Part shown: in pieces, positions 1 to 9,053 of the stretch
Numbering within the stretch: the first letter of the stretch is position 1
Layout: each line of letters opens with the position of its first letter
Source: Streptomyces sp. TBY4
Lineage (GTDB): Bacteria > Actinomycetota > Actinomycetes > Streptomycetales > Streptomycetaceae
NCBI RefSeq assembly: GCF_024213195.1
Contig: NZ_JANAVF010000010.1
Coordinates: 186,001-250,000, forward strand
Length of the DNA stretch: 64,000 nt
Direction: 5' to 3'
Notes under the pieces: generated by a model
Databases searched by the model: none
What the model saw: only the letters and a program-made list of their open reading frames with translations
What the model was told of the DNA's origin: nothing
Position numbers and translations under genes: made by a program

Positions 1-3000
1 CGCGGCCCGCCACACGACGGCGTGGCTCCGGGGCTCGACCGCCAGGCGCGACAGCAGGCCCGCGTCCACGGCGGACGGCACCTCGAGGGCCCAACGGCGC
101 AGCACTCGGCAGGCCTCGGCGACCGTCCGCGCGTCGGGCGCCTCCTTGGACGCCCCGTCAGGGGCCCGGCCCGCGCCCTCGGGGGAGGCGCCGTGCGCGG
201 GCTCCTCCGTGAGGAACCGGTGGCACACCTCGGCCACGAGTTTCCCGTAAGGCTCCCGCGCCGCCGCCGGCAGGGCGAGCGGGGCCACCCGCAGCAGCGC
301 CTCCCGCTCCGCCCTCGAACCCTCCCGCGCCGTCGTACGGAGGCACGCCTCCACCGGCCCCAGCGTCACGAGCTGCGCCGCTCGCGTCACCGCCGCCGCC
401 CGGACGTCCCGGTGCTGCCCCGGCGCAGAGAAGGCCGCCACCAGCAACTCGCCCGCCAGCGCCGCCGGCAGCCGGTCCGCCGCCAGCCGGACGATCTCCT
501 TGCGGCTCGTCACCTTCGTGCCCGTGGCCCGCTCCAGCACGGGCCGGAACCGCTCCGCGAGTTCCGCCGGCGGTACGTGCGCGCAGACCCGTCCGATCCC
601 GTACACGGCGACCCGCGCCCGCTCGCCGTCGGCCCGCGCGAGCAGGTCGGGCAGGACCAGGCCGGGCCGGTCGGCGCCGGGCAGCGCGGCGAGGGCCGCC
701 TCGGCCGTCGGTACGTGTTCCGATTCCGCGGCCTCCCGTACCGCCGCCAGCCCGCCGCCGCCCGGCACCGCCGCGAGCTCCCGCAGGAGCACGTCACCGG
801 GGGACCGCTCCGGATGCGCCCGGGCCCGCAGCCCGGCCGCGAGCCAGTCGGCCACAGCTGCGCACGTCGCGTCGGTCCACCGGTGCGCGTAGGCCCGTAC
901 CGGGGGCAGGACCTGCCGCAGGGACCCGCCCACGATCCGCTCCGGGTCGTAGAAGCGGCCGCGGGGAGGCGAGTCCAGTGGCGTGGAGGCGAATGCCGGC
1001 AGCAAGTCGTCGGCCTGCCGCGCCACGAGCTCCACCACACGGGGCAGCACGACGGCCGACGGATCCGCGGCGAGCAGGGTGCGGATGCGCTCGGCACGCG
1101 GACCCGCCGAGGCCAGCCACAGCACACAGGCGCGTTCCGCCGGCCCGCGCGCGCCGGTCAGCGCGATCCGCTCCACGACCTCCGCCAGCCAGGGCTCGGC
1201 CCGCTCCCAACGCGGGTCCGGCGAAAGGGACTCGGCGAGGGAGAGCGCGGGGACGGGATCGCCCGCATCGAGGGACTCCGTCACCACGGGACGCACGGCG
1301 TCGAGCAGCGCCCGGGCCGCGGCGGCCGGCGGCTCCGTACGCAGGGCCTGCGTCACGAACCTGCCGAACCCGCCGCCGGGCGTGTCGGGGCCGTCGGCGC
1401 GGACCAGCGTACGGACCGCCCACGCGGCGAGCGCAGACAGCGCGGCATCCCCGGTTCCGGAGGGCTCCGCAGCGGAGCGCGTCCCGTCCGCGGTCGTGTG
1501 CAGCAGGCTGCCCGCGAGACGGGTGAGGGCGGCGAGCGTGCCGTACGAGAGGTCCCGCGCGGCGAGCGCGTCCGAGGCGATCCGCTCCAGCGCCGGCACC
1601 GCGGCCGCAGTGAAAGTCCACGTGGGCAGGACGCTCAGAGCGCCCAAGGCGGTCTGGCGCACCGGGTCCTGCTCGGAGCGCAGGCGGGTCAGTTCCGTCA
1701 GCACCTCGGTGGTCACCTCCGGACGCCGGGCCCGCGCGGCCGCGTGCACCAGAGCCCGCCAGGCGGCCGCGCGCCCGTCGGAGTCCGCCCGTCGGGTGTC
1801 CGCCCGGAGCGCCTCGGCCTCGTCCTCGTACGGCAGGAAGGCCCTCAGCGCCAGCAGCTCGACCGGCTCGGCGCCCCGGGTCCGCGCCCGTTCGAGGGCG
1901 TGGAGAGCGAAGGGCGCGGCGTCCCGGGCGGGCAGTAGGCGCATCAGCTCGGCCGGGAGCACCGCCGTCTCGGAGGCGGCGGAGGCGTTGGAGCCGGCGG
2001 TTGCGGAGCCCTCTTCCGCCCGGACCGCGTCGAGCACCGCCCGGCGCCGACCTGGCGGGAGCGCGGGCAGGAGCACCGCGAGCACGGGCGCGGGGACCGC
2101 CGCCGCACGCACCGCTGCGACGAGTTCGTCCTCGGGGACGGCGGTGGCGAACCGGCGCGCGCCGCTGCCGGACAGGGTCCTCGGCGCGAGGACGAGACGG
2201 CCCTGCCCCCACAACCGCGCCGCGAGCCGGGGCCGGTGGGCGACCAACGCGGGCAGGTGCGGAACCAGCCCGGCCGGGAGCCGCTCGGGGCCGACCCGCT
2301 CGAACAGGTCCAGCGTCGCGCCCGGGTCGACCTGCGCCAGCGCGGCCAGCGGGTCGCGGGCCGCCAGCAGCCACCAGAGCTCGCGGGCGGCCGGTGCCTG
2401 CGCCTCGGCCTCCCGTACGACCGTCTCGTACACGACCTCGGGCACCCGGCGCGCCAACGGCAGCCAGGAATGCAGGGCGTGCCGGAGCTCCGGCAGCAGA
2501 CGCCGTACCGTCGCGGGGGAGCAGGCGGGCAGCAGCCGGGCCGCCTCGCGGTCGCCCCAGGTCGCGCGGACGGAGTCGATCAGGGCATCGGGGAGCGAGC
2601 CCGGGGCGCGGTGGAGGGAGGCGACGAGCTGTTCCCTGGCCGCGGCCGTGACCCGGTCGGTCACCAGGACCTCGGCGGTCGGACGTATGCGGCCGGTGCG
2701 CAGCGCGGCCAGCGCCTGGACGCGTACGGCCCCGTGCGGGTCGGTGAGTCCGGCGACGAGCAGGTCCGCGAGCCGCTCACCGTGGGCCGGGTCGCAGGGG
2801 ACGGAGCGTGCGCAGATCAGGGCCGTGGCCCGGGTCTCCGGCACGTGCCGGGCGGGGTCGGCGAGCTCCGCGAGCAGACCGGGCACCTCGGCCGGGGGCA
2901 GCGCACGCACCTGGGCGACGGCAGCGCGGATCCGCTCGCGGTGAGCGAGCGGAGCGAGCGAGGCGAGGAGCCGTGCCGCGGCCTCCCGACCGGGCCTGGC

Positions 3001-3033
3001 TGAAGGGTGCGGGGGCTGCGGGGAGGTGCTCAT
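1..3033 (-). CDS. HEAT-repeat-like alpha-solenoid protein, C-terminus beyond the window
   Basis: One uninterrupted minus-strand frame runs from the ATG at 3033 to the left edge, giving at least 1,011 residues with no stop, so the C-terminus lies outside. The protein is soluble-looking: there is no signal peptide or membrane segment. It is dominated by alternating Leu/Ala/Arg helices with recurring patterns such as DPxxxVRxxAL and DxxxxVRxxAV, for example near residues 90-100 and 390-400. These are typical of HEAT/ARM-type alpha-solenoids, which act as protein-binding scaffolds. I cannot name a precise family. The N-terminus (MSTSPQPPHPSAR) is proline-rich and disordered. The gene is divergent from the mutarotase gene and separated from it by about 135 bp. 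Coding is certain; the HEAT assignment is moderate. Confidence 0.75.
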   Translation of the reverse strand, partial: MSTSPQPPHPSARPGREAAARLLASLAPLAHRERIRAAVAQVRALPPAEVPGLLAELADPARHVPETRATALICARSVPCDPAHGERLADLLVAGLTDPHGAVRVQALAALRTGRIRPTAEVLVTDRVTAAAREQLVASLHRAPGSLPDALIDSVRATWGDREAARLLPACSPATVRRLLPELRHALHSWLPLARRVPEVVYETVVREAEAQAPAARELWWLLAARDPLAALAQVDPGATLDLFERVGPERLPAGLVPHLPALVAHRPRLAARLWGQGRLVLAPRTLSGSGARRFATAVPEDELVAAVRAAAVPAPVLAVLLPALPPGRRRAVLDAVRAEEGSATAGSNASAASETAVLPAELMRLLPARDAAPFALHALERARTRGAEPVELLALRAFLPYEDEAEALRADTRRADSDGRAAAWRALVHAAARARRPEVTTEVLTELTRLRSEQDPVRQTALGALSVLPTWTFTAAAVPALERIASDALAARDLSYGTLAALTRLAGSLLHTTADGTRSAAEPSGTGDAALSALAAWAVRTLVRADGPDTPGGGFGRFVTQALRTEPPAAAARALLDAVRPVVTESLDAGDPVPALSLAESLSPDPRWERAEPWLAEVVERIALTGARGPAERACVLWLASAGPRAERIRTLLAADPSAVVLPRVVELVARQADDLLPAFASTPLDSPPRGRFYDPERIVGGSLRQVLPPVRAYAHRWTDATCAAVADWLAAGLRARAHPERSPGDVLLRELAAVPGGGGLAAVREAAESEHVPTAEAALAALPGADRPGLVLPDLLARADGERARVAVYGIGRVCAHVPPAELAERFRPVLERATGTKVTSRKEIVRLAADRLPAALAGELLVAAFSAPGQHRDVRAAAVTRAAQLVTLGPVEACLRTTAREGSRAEREALLRVAPLALPAAAREPYGKLVAEVCHRFLTEEPAHGASPEGAGRAPDGASKEAPDARTVAEACRVLRRWALEVPSAVDAGLLSRLAVEPRSHAVVWRAA

Positions 3034-3168
3034 GCGGCCATCGTGCAACAAGGGGTGGACGAGGAGCGAGGCAATTGAAGGACACCGGCCACAAGCACCA
3101 CGAAGAGAACAAATCTCCCCAACCATGGTGATTTGACCGGGTCGATGCCGTGCAGCAAGGTCGGGGGC

Positions 3169-4074
3169 ATGGATCAGATCTTCGAGAAGTTCCGGACCCT
3201 GCCCGTCGAGGAGCAGCTCTCCCCGTCCCTCACCCGCCGCAGGTACGCGGACTTCCCCGTCCTCGTCGTGGACCACCCGCGCGCGGGACAGGCCTGTCTG
3301 AGCCTCCAGGGCGGACAGCTCGTCACCTGGCGCCCGGCCGCGGCCCGTCCCGGCGATCCCGGCGTGCTGTGGTCCGCCGACCCCGGCCTGTGGCGGCGCG
3401 GAACCGCCGTGCGCGGCGGCGTCCCGCTGTGCTGGCCGTGGTTCGGCCCGAACGGCCCCGAGGGCTCGCCCTCGCACGGGTTCGCGCGGACCAGCGACTG
3501 GGAGCTGACGGCGTGGGAGGAGGAGGCGGACCGGGTCGTCGTGGAATGCACGCTGCGGCCTTCGCCGGCGACCCTCGCGATGTGGCCCGAGGAGTTCGTC
3601 CTCGTGGCGCGGTACACCCTGACCGACACCTGCCTCATCGAGATCGAGGACCGGGGCGACCACACCACCACCGCCGCCCTCCACACCTACGTACGGATCG
3701 GCGACCTCGGCCGGGCCCACCTCGCGGGCCTCGGCCCCGAACACACCGACGGGCTCACCCGGCGCCGCTACGAGGAAGAGGACGGCACGCTGACCCCCGT
3801 GGACCACGTCGAGCGGTTCCAGACGGCGCCGGCGCCCGTCACCACGGTGCGCGACGAGGTGCTGGGCAGGGTCGTCGCCCTCACCCATCACGACCACAGC
3901 GACGTGGTGGTGTGGAACCCGGGCGCCGAACTCGCGCGGGGCATGGCCGATCTCGCTCCGCAGGAGCACCGGCACTTCCTGTGCGCGGAGACCGCCCGGG
4001 TGGGGCGGCCGCTGGTGGCGGAGAAGGGGAGGCCGGGCCGGCTGGCGGTGGAGCTGCGGATGTCGGAGGGCTGA
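3169..4074 (+). CDS. D-hexose-6-phosphate mutarotase (aldose 1-epimerase, YeaD family)
   Basis: The 301-residue protein belongs to the galactose-mutarotase-like superfamily and should interconvert the alpha and beta anomers of hexose 6-phosphates in the cytosol. Diagnostic stretches are RGGVPLCWPWFG (around residue 90), SHGFAR shortly after it, and HTYVRIGD, whose histidine matches the family's catalytic His. A late Asp/Glu-rich VVVWNPG segment is also present. The ATG at 3169 (MDQIFEKF) fits the family N-terminus. An in-frame TTG at 3133 and ATG at 3145 would add only 12 or 8 residues without family resemblance. No operon partner is evident. Confidence 0.9.
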   Translation: MDQIFEKFRTLPVEEQLSPSLTRRRYADFPVLVVDHPRAGQACLSLQGGQLVTWRPAAARPGDPGVLWSADPGLWRRGTAVRGGVPLCWPWFGPNGPEGSPSHGFARTSDWELTAWEEEADRVVVECTLRPSPATLAMWPEEFVLVARYTLTDTCLIEIEDRGDHTTTAALHTYVRIGDLGRAHLAGLGPEHTDGLTRRRYEEEDGTLTPVDHVERFQTAPAPVTTVRDEVLGRVVALTHHDHSDVVVWNPGAELARGMADLAPQEHRHFLCAETARVGRPLVAEKGRPGRLAVELRMSEG

Positions 4075-4123
4075 GAGCGGGCGACTCCGGCCGGAAACGA
4101 CCCGCCGGCGGCTCAGGTGTGGA

Positions 4124-5068
4124 TCAGCTCTCGGTCAGCGCCGTGGCCAGGAGCGCGGCGGTCCGGGCGATGAGGAGGTCGTCGGCCGGGTCGCCGGGGT
4201 GGGGCCGGGTCGTCAGGACGGCGATGACAAGGCCCGGCCGGCCGGGGGGCCAGGCGACGGCCACGTCGTTGTTGGTGCCGTACGCGCCCGCGCCGGTCTT
4301 GTCCGCGACGGACCAGGCGTCCGGCAGGCCGGCCCGCAGCCGCTTTCCGCCCGTGGTGTTGCCCAGCAGCCAGCCGGTGAGCCGCCGCCGGTCCGCCGCT
4401 CCGAGCACGGTGCCGAGGACGAGGCGCCCGTAGGTCCGCCCGATCGCGTACGGGGTGGTGGTGTCGGTGACCCGCCAGGGCTCGGCGCTGTTCAGGTCCG
4501 GTTCCCACCGGTCCAGCCGGGTGACCGTGTCCCCGGTCGAGCGGGCGAAGCGGGTGACGGCGGCCGGGCCGCCCAGCTCGCGCAGGAGGAGGTTGGCCGC
4601 GGCGTTGTCGCTGAAGCGGATCGCGGCATCGCTCAGCTCCGCGACCGTCATCCCCCGGGCGAGGTTCTCGGGCCGCCCGGTGACCGGGGCGTGACCGGAG
4701 GCGGCGGCCTCGTGCGCGGTGTAGTGGACCCGCTTGGCCAGGAACTCCCCGTCCCGGTCGAGGTCGCGCAGCACGGCGGCCACGGCCAGGGTCTTGAAGA
4801 CCGAACAGAGGGGGAAGCGCTCCTGCGCCCGGTACTGCACGGTGCGGCCGGTGGCGGTGTCGTGGGCGTAGACGCCCAGGCGGGCGTCGTGCTCCCGTTC
4901 CAGCTCCGCCAGCCGACGGGCGACCGGGCCGCTGGCGGAGGGGGCGCCGGATACGGCTGGTACGACGGCCGAGACGCTCCCGCCCGCCGGCAGGGAGGCC
5001 GCGAGCGCGCCTCCGGCCGCCAGGGTGAGCAGGGCGCGCCGGGACGGGGTCTTCCCTGTGGTGTTCAC
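4124..5068 (-). CDS. bla: class A serine beta-lactamase, Tat-exported
   Basis: The 314-residue protein hydrolyses beta-lactam antibiotics outside the membrane. All class A signatures are visible: the active-site SVFK tetrad (Ser about residue 89), the SDN triad in RFSDNAAA, the omega-loop WEPDLN with the general-base Glu, and the KTG triad in ADKTGAGAYG. The N-terminus has a twin-arginine pattern (SRRALL followed by a hydrophobic Ala/Leu stretch), which implies Tat secretion and is common for Streptomyces beta-lactamases. The GTG start at 5068 is preceded by a good GGGGAGG ribosome site. No BlaI/BlaR-type regulator is adjacent. The gene converges on the mutarotase gene. Confidence 0.96.
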   Translation of the reverse strand: MNTTGKTPSRRALLTLAAGGALAASLPAGGSVSAVVPAVSGAPSASGPVARRLAELEREHDARLGVYAHDTATGRTVQYRAQERFPLCSVFKTLAVAAVLRDLDRDGEFLAKRVHYTAHEAAASGHAPVTGRPENLARGMTVAELSDAAIRFSDNAAANLLLRELGGPAAVTRFARSTGDTVTRLDRWEPDLNSAEPWRVTDTTTPYAIGRTYGRLVLGTVLGAADRRRLTGWLLGNTTGGKRLRAGLPDAWSVADKTGAGAYGTNNDVAVAWPPGRPGLVIAVLTTRPHPGDPADDLLIARTAALLATALTES

Positions 5069-5394
5069 GGTCCTCCCCTTCCTCTCCGGCGGTGGCGCGA
5101 AACGGAGGGTTCCGTGCGAATGCGGCCTTCGACGCGCCCGTGACCTTCGATCCGGGGGCCGGACCGGCGCCGAAACCTTCCCCGGAAAGGGACATGACCG
5201 GCCACGGAGGGTGAGATCCGGGCCTCCCGGCGGTGACCCGCCCCACAGGACCTAGGTCACATACGAACCGGGATAGTAGTCCTTAAGCATCCCATATGCA
5301 CCCCTTCATGCCGCCTCTCACCTGCGCGGATGCTTGCCCGGGTCTTCGGGGGCCGTTCCTCCCCGGCTGCGAGGACCACTAGTAAGAGGGGTCG

Positions 5395-5423
5395 TTGCCA
5401 GACGCCGTCTACCCCCGTAGAAC
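5395..5423 (+). promoter_or_regulatory. candidate HrdB-type promoter for the transglycosylase gene
   Basis: TTGCCA at 5395-5400 and TAGAAC at 5418-5423 are separated by exactly 17 bp. Each hexamer differs from the TTGACA / TAGRRT vegetative consensus at one position. Transcription would start near 5430, leaving a 5' leader of about 140 nt before the GTG at 5572. Confidence 0.55.
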
Positions 5424-5444
5424 TGGATGAGTCGCAGGGCGGAC

Positions 5445-5475
5445 GGAGATCCCCCGGGTTCACACCCGGTTCTCC
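5445..5475 (+). promoter_or_regulatory. stable hairpin in the leader of the transglycosylase gene
   Basis: GGAGA (5445-5449) pairs with TCTCC (5471-5475), and inside it CCGGGT (5454-5459) pairs with ACCCGG (5464-5469). A second small hairpin, GCGTGAG/CTCACGC, follows at 5504-5520. Their position in the deduced leader suggests a cis-acting RNA element or mRNA stabiliser. No known riboswitch family is recognised. Confidence 0.4.
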
Positions 5476-5571
5476 TGCTCCCGCCGCCGATCCCCTCTCC
5501 TCCGCGTGAGTGGCTCACGCACGTCTCCGGCGTGCCTGTGACCGTCCTTGTCCCCTTCGGAAGGTCAGTCC

Positions 5572-5976
5572 GTGTCCAACGCCGTCATCCGCCGCATCGC
5601 CGCTTCGAAGAAGACCCTCGCGGGTACCGTCCTCGCCCTGGGCGTCGCCGGTTCCATGCTGGCCGCGGTTCCCGCGCAGGCCGCCCCGATGAGCGCCAAG
5701 GCGATCGCCCAGCAGATGATCAAGGACCCGGCCCAGTTCGCGGCGTTCAACAACATCGTGTCCCACGAGTCGGGCTGGGACTACACCGCGACGAACGCCT
5801 CCTCCGGCGCCTACGGCCTGGTCCAGGCCCTCCCGGCCTCGAAGATGGCCTCCGCGGGCTCGGACTGGAAGACCAACCCGGCCACCCAGATCAAGTGGGG
5901 CCTGGACTACATGAACTCCCGCTACGGCAGCCCCGCGGGCGCCTGGACGTTCTGGCAGAACAACCACTGGTACTAA
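5572..5976 (+). CDS. secreted lytic-transglycosylase-like (SLT fold) protein
   Basis: The 134-residue protein has a cleavable signal peptide: a basic start, then a hydrophobic segment ending in VPAQAAP. A compact lysozyme-like domain follows. The segment IVSHESGWDYTATN holds the catalytic Glu in the SHESGW context, and AYGLVQALP plus the C-terminal WTFWQNNHWY are typical of transglycosylase-SLT domains in small Streptomyces cell-wall hydrolases (Swl/Rpf-like). It probably cleaves peptidoglycan during growth or germination. The GTG at 5572 is chosen because GGAAGG lies at 5558-5563; an upstream GTG at 5548 would add eight polar residues before the signal peptide. It has its own promoter, leader and terminator, so it is probably monocistronic. 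Confidence 0.88.
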   Translation: MSNAVIRRIAASKKTLAGTVLALGVAGSMLAAVPAQAAPMSAKAIAQQMIKDPAQFAAFNNIVSHESGWDYTATNASSGAYGLVQALPASKMASAGSDWKTNPATQIKWGLDYMNSRYGSPAGAWTFWQNNHWY

Positions 5977-6002
5977 ACCACCAGCGGAACACGAAGACAC
6001 GA

Positions 6003-6036
6003 AGCGCCCGACCGGTACCCCCGGCCGGGCGCTTTT
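6003..6036 (+). terminator. intrinsic terminator of the transglycosylase gene
   Basis: AGCGCCCG-A-CCGG pairs with CCGG-C-CGGGCGCT and is followed by TTTT. It lies 26 bp after the stop codon. Confidence 0.85.
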
Positions 6037-6051
6037 GCATGCCCCCATCCC

Positions 6052-8958
6052 TCACGGCCGCGCTCCGCCCCTTTCGGCGCGGTCCACCAGCCGCGAGAGC
6101 TCCGTCCGCGAACGCACTCCGAGCAGCGCGAAGACGTTGCGCAGGTGATGGTCCACGGTGCGCGGGCTGACGGAGAGGGTCAGTGCCACCTCCCGGTTGG
6201 TGGCGCCCTCGGCCACACAGCGTGCGATCCGCAATTGCTGCGGTGTCAGCAGGGCCAGCCCGCCCTCCGCTGCGGGGGCGGGTGCCTCACCGGTCGCCCG
6301 CAGTTCGGCACGGGTCTGATCGGCCCAGGCCGGGGCCCCGCAGCGCTCGAAAGTGACCAGCGCGTCCCGCAGCCGGTTCTTCGCCTCGGCCGGACGGCGC
6401 CGGCGCCGCAGCCACTTCCCGTACAGCAACTGGGTGCGGGCCCGCTCGAAGTCACCGTGCACCGTCTCGTGCAGGTCCAGTGCCAGGGAGTAGAGCGCGT
6501 CGGCCGTGTCGTTCGGCGGGGCGATCAGGGCGCGGCACCGGGCCAACTGAGCCGGTGCCTGCGGGTCGGTGCCCTGGGCGGCCCAGAGGGTGAACTCCTC
6601 GACGGCCGCCTTCGCTTCCGCGGAGGCCCCTGACTGTACGGCCGCTTCCACGAAGCACGGCAGGGCGAGCATGCGGACGGCGAAGTGGCCGCGCCCGGGC
6701 CCCGGCCGGGTCAGCGGGCCGAGCCGGGCGGCGGCCTCGAAGGGCCGGCCGCGGCACAGGTCGGCGCGCGCCGAGGCCCACTCGGCCAGGGTGACGGTTT
6801 GCAGCAGCCCGTGCGGGCGTGCGATCTCCACGGCGGCTCCGGCGTGCGCGGCGACGGCTGCTGCGTCGTCCTCGACCGAGGCGACCAGGGCCAGGATCGC
6901 GTGCTGACCGGCGGCCACGTTGCGCTGGCCCGCCCGGTGGGCGGCGCGGAGACCTTCCTGCGCGTGGGCCCGCGCCCGCGCGTGCTGACCGGCCCGCAGC
7001 TCGGCGTACGCGAGGTGTTCGAGGATCCGCGGAGTGAGCGAGGCCAGCCCCCGCGACCGGGACACGGCCAGGGCCCGCGCATTGGTCCGGCATGCCGCCG
7101 CGATGTCGCCGAGCACGAGCGCGGCGACCCCGGCCCGCAGCAGCCGGGTGGGGTCGTCGTCGTGCCGCGCACGGTCGAGGACCCGGCGCAGGGGCGGTTC
7201 GGCCTCGGACAGGTGCCCGTCGATCGCCGTGCGCAGCCCCGCTCGGTAGTCGAGCATCGGATGCCGAGGAGCGGCGGCGGGCTGTGGCTGTGGCTGTGAC
7301 TGGGTCTGGGTCTGGGGATACGGATGGGGGCCGGATCGTACGGACGCCACCACACGCCGGACCGGCGAGAACGGGTCGGCCGGCCCCGTCGGCGCGTAGG
7401 CGAAGGCGGAGTCCCGTGGTGGAGCCGCGAGCGGGGCCTCGGCGAGGGCCGCGATGCAGGCGGCGGCGTCGCCCGCGGCCCACGCCGCGTCCATCGCCTC
7501 CATCCTGGCTTCCAGGGCCGCCTCCGCGTCGGTCGGGTCGAGGCGCTCCGCGGCCATGAGCAGCGCCTGGTAGGCGTCGCCGACCGGGCCGTCCCGCAAG
7601 GCCATGCTGCCCCGGACGAGTTCCGTGCGGCCCTGCACCGCAGCGGGGGACGCGCCCTCCCGAGTGGCCGCCAGCAGCAGGTGCGCCCTGCGGGGATGTC
7701 CCGACAGGCGGGCGTAGTCCGCCGCGGCGGTGAGGCGTGCGGTACGGGCATCCCCGTGGGCGGTGAGCTCGGCGGCCCTGGACAGGGCGGCCGACCGTTC
7801 CATGCCCGACGTCGGCGTGCCGGGAGCGGCCGCATCGACGAGGCCGGCTGCGAGGACGGCGTCGGGCCCTCGCACGGCCAGGGCGAGGTGGAGGAGGTGG
7901 CGCAGACGGAAGCGGTCGGCGTCGATGACCGAGGCGAGCAGGGCGTGGGCGGCCCGGCGCTGCGAGGACGGCGCGCCGGAGTAGACGGTCCGGCGGAGCA
8001 AGGAACCCGCGAAGGTGATGCGGTCCCCGTCGTGGTGCACCAGCCTCGCCGCCTCGGCAGGGTCCAGCGCGGCCGGGTCCAGTCCGGCCTTGCGGGCGGC
8101 GCGCAGGACCAGGGAGGCATCCGCGCCCGCCGCGTCGGGATCGGGCTCCTGCGCTGCCGCCGCGAGGAGCAGGAACTGCCGGGCGGGAGGCGGCAGCGGG
8201 GCGAGGCGGCTCCCGAAGGTGGCCCACAGGGCGCCACCGTCCGTGAGCGGGCGGGGCAGCGGCCGTCGGCCGCCCAGTTGATCCGGCGTCAGGCGCTGGG
8301 CCAGGGCCGTCAGAACGGCGGGATTTCCCTCGGCCTCGGAGAGCAACTCCACACGCACGGCGGGATCCAGGCACCCCCCGGTGAGGTCGCGGAGCAGGGC
8401 GGCCGCCGCGTTGTCGTCCAGCGGGCCGAGACGGACCACGGTCCACCCGGTGAACTCGGTTTCCTCCGCGCGGTGTTCCGCCAACGAGAGCAGGAGTCCG
8501 ATCGGGCGTCCCGGGTCGGGGTGCCGCGCGGCGGCGCCGAGAACGGCCCGCGAGGGCGCGTCCCACAGGTGTACGTCGTCCACGCAGACGAGCAGCGGCT
8601 CTCCCCCGGGGAGGAGCTGCCTCAACAGCGTGGGCAGTTCGTCCGTCCGGCCCGCTCCGAACGAGACCGGCGGCGGTGCCGCGCCCCGCACTCCGGCCGC
8701 CTCGCCCAGCAGCGCGCGCAGGCCGTCGTAGGGCCGGAGGTTCCGGGGGAGGGGTCGGGGACGCAGGACGGGCCCGAGCGTGAACTCCCGGGCGGCCCCC
8801 GCCAGCAGCGTGCTCCGGCCCAGGCCCGGCTCCGCCGCGAGCAGGAGCGCTCCGACTCGTTGGGGCCGGAGCTGGTCCGACAGGGCTGCCACCGCGGCCA
8901 GTTCGGTCGTCCGGCCGTATATCCGGCAAGGACTGTCCACACCTGTGTGTCCGGTCAC
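6052..8958 (-). CDS. LAL-type LuxR family transcriptional regulator (AAA ATPase plus HTH)
   Basis: This protein of about 968 residues has an N-terminal STAND-type ATPase (YGRTTEL start motif, Walker A AEPGLGRST, Walker B LLVCVDDVHLWD). A long helical TPR-like middle follows, with a low-complexity Gln-Pro/Gln-Thr tract coded near 7270-7315. The C-terminal LuxR HTH reads LTPQQLRIARCVAEGATNRE and then SPRTVDHHLRNVFALL. Such large regulators switch on nearby catabolic or secondary-metabolism genes. The start is uncertain: GTG 8958 or GTG 8940, neither with a strong ribosome site. The frame stays open far upstream to 10164, but that part overlaps the cutinase gene and is a shadow. Its nearest neighbour, transcribed in the same direction, is the PETase-like cutinase, a possible target. 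Confidence 0.9.
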   Translation of the reverse strand: MTGHTGVDSPCRIYGRTTELAAVAALSDQLRPQRVGALLLAAEPGLGRSTLLAGAAREFTLGPVLRPRPLPRNLRPYDGLRALLGEAAGVRGAAPPPVSFGAGRTDELPTLLRQLLPGGEPLLVCVDDVHLWDAPSRAVLGAAARHPDPGRPIGLLLSLAEHRAEETEFTGWTVVRLGPLDDNAAAALLRDLTGGCLDPAVRVELLSEAEGNPAVLTALAQRLTPDQLGGRRPLPRPLTDGGALWATFGSRLAPLPPPARQFLLLAAAAQEPDPDAAGADASLVLRAARKAGLDPAALDPAEAARLVHHDGDRITFAGSLLRRTVYSGAPSSQRRAAHALLASVIDADRFRLRHLLHLALAVRGPDAVLAAGLVDAAAPGTPTSGMERSAALSRAAELTAHGDARTARLTAAADYARLSGHPRRAHLLLAATREGASPAAVQGRTELVRGSMALRDGPVGDAYQALLMAAERLDPTDAEAALEARMEAMDAAWAAGDAAACIAALAEAPLAAPPRDSAFAYAPTGPADPFSPVRRVVASVRSGPHPYPQTQTQSQPQPQPAAAPRHPMLDYRAGLRTAIDGHLSEAEPPLRRVLDRARHDDDPTRLLRAGVAALVLGDIAAACRTNARALAVSRSRGLASLTPRILEHLAYAELRAGQHARARAHAQEGLRAAHRAGQRNVAAGQHAILALVASVEDDAAAVAAHAGAAVEIARPHGLLQTVTLAEWASARADLCRGRPFEAAARLGPLTRPGPGRGHFAVRMLALPCFVEAAVQSGASAEAKAAVEEFTLWAAQGTDPQAPAQLARCRALIAPPNDTADALYSLALDLHETVHGDFERARTQLLYGKWLRRRRRPAEAKNRLRDALVTFERCGAPAWADQTRAELRATGEAPAPAAEGGLALLTPQQLRIARCVAEGATNREVALTLSVSPRTVDHHLRNVFALLGVRSRTELSRLVDRAERGGARP

Positions 8959-9005
8959 GCCGGTGAGGTTACTGCCGTGGAAACAGGGGCGGAAGACCGG
9001 ACGCA

Positions 9006-9043
9006 GCAGGTGGGAGGCCGCAGCGTACGGGCCTCCCACCTGC
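9006..9043 (-). terminator. terminator hairpin after the cutinase gene
   Basis: GCAGGTGGGAGGCC (9006-9019) pairs perfectly with GGCCTCCCACCTGC (9030-9043). The 14-bp stem lies just beyond the cutinase stop, between it and the LuxR gene. Confidence 0.8.
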
Positions 9044-9053
9044 CGGGTCAGGC

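Larger units (their letters stand above)
5069..5571. other. 503-bp divergent intergenic region
   Basis: This region separates the beta-lactamase and transglycosylase starts. It holds the beta-lactamase ribosome site near 5076-5082, a vegetative-type promoter (5395-5423) and a structured leader for the rightward gene. I looked for a ydaO/c-di-AMP riboswitch, known in front of several actinobacterial cell-wall hydrolase genes, and did not find its conserved core. No convincing small gene is seen. Confidence 0.6.

Noticed and set aside
22..2944. Long plus-strand open frames opposite the HEAT-like gene
   Set aside because: They are Arg/Gly/Pro/Ala-rich frames typical of the complement of high-GC coding sequence; the minus strand carries the only frame with normal amino-acid composition and codon bias.
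5455..5475. tRNA T-arm-like sequence (GGGTTCACACCC)
   Set aside because: No D-arm, anticodon arm or acceptor stem can be built around it; it is better explained as a simple leader hairpin.
5280..5547. ydaO (c-di-AMP) riboswitch before the transglycosylase gene
   Set aside because: Expected from known Streptomyces hydrolase genes, but the conserved core segments were not found on either strand.
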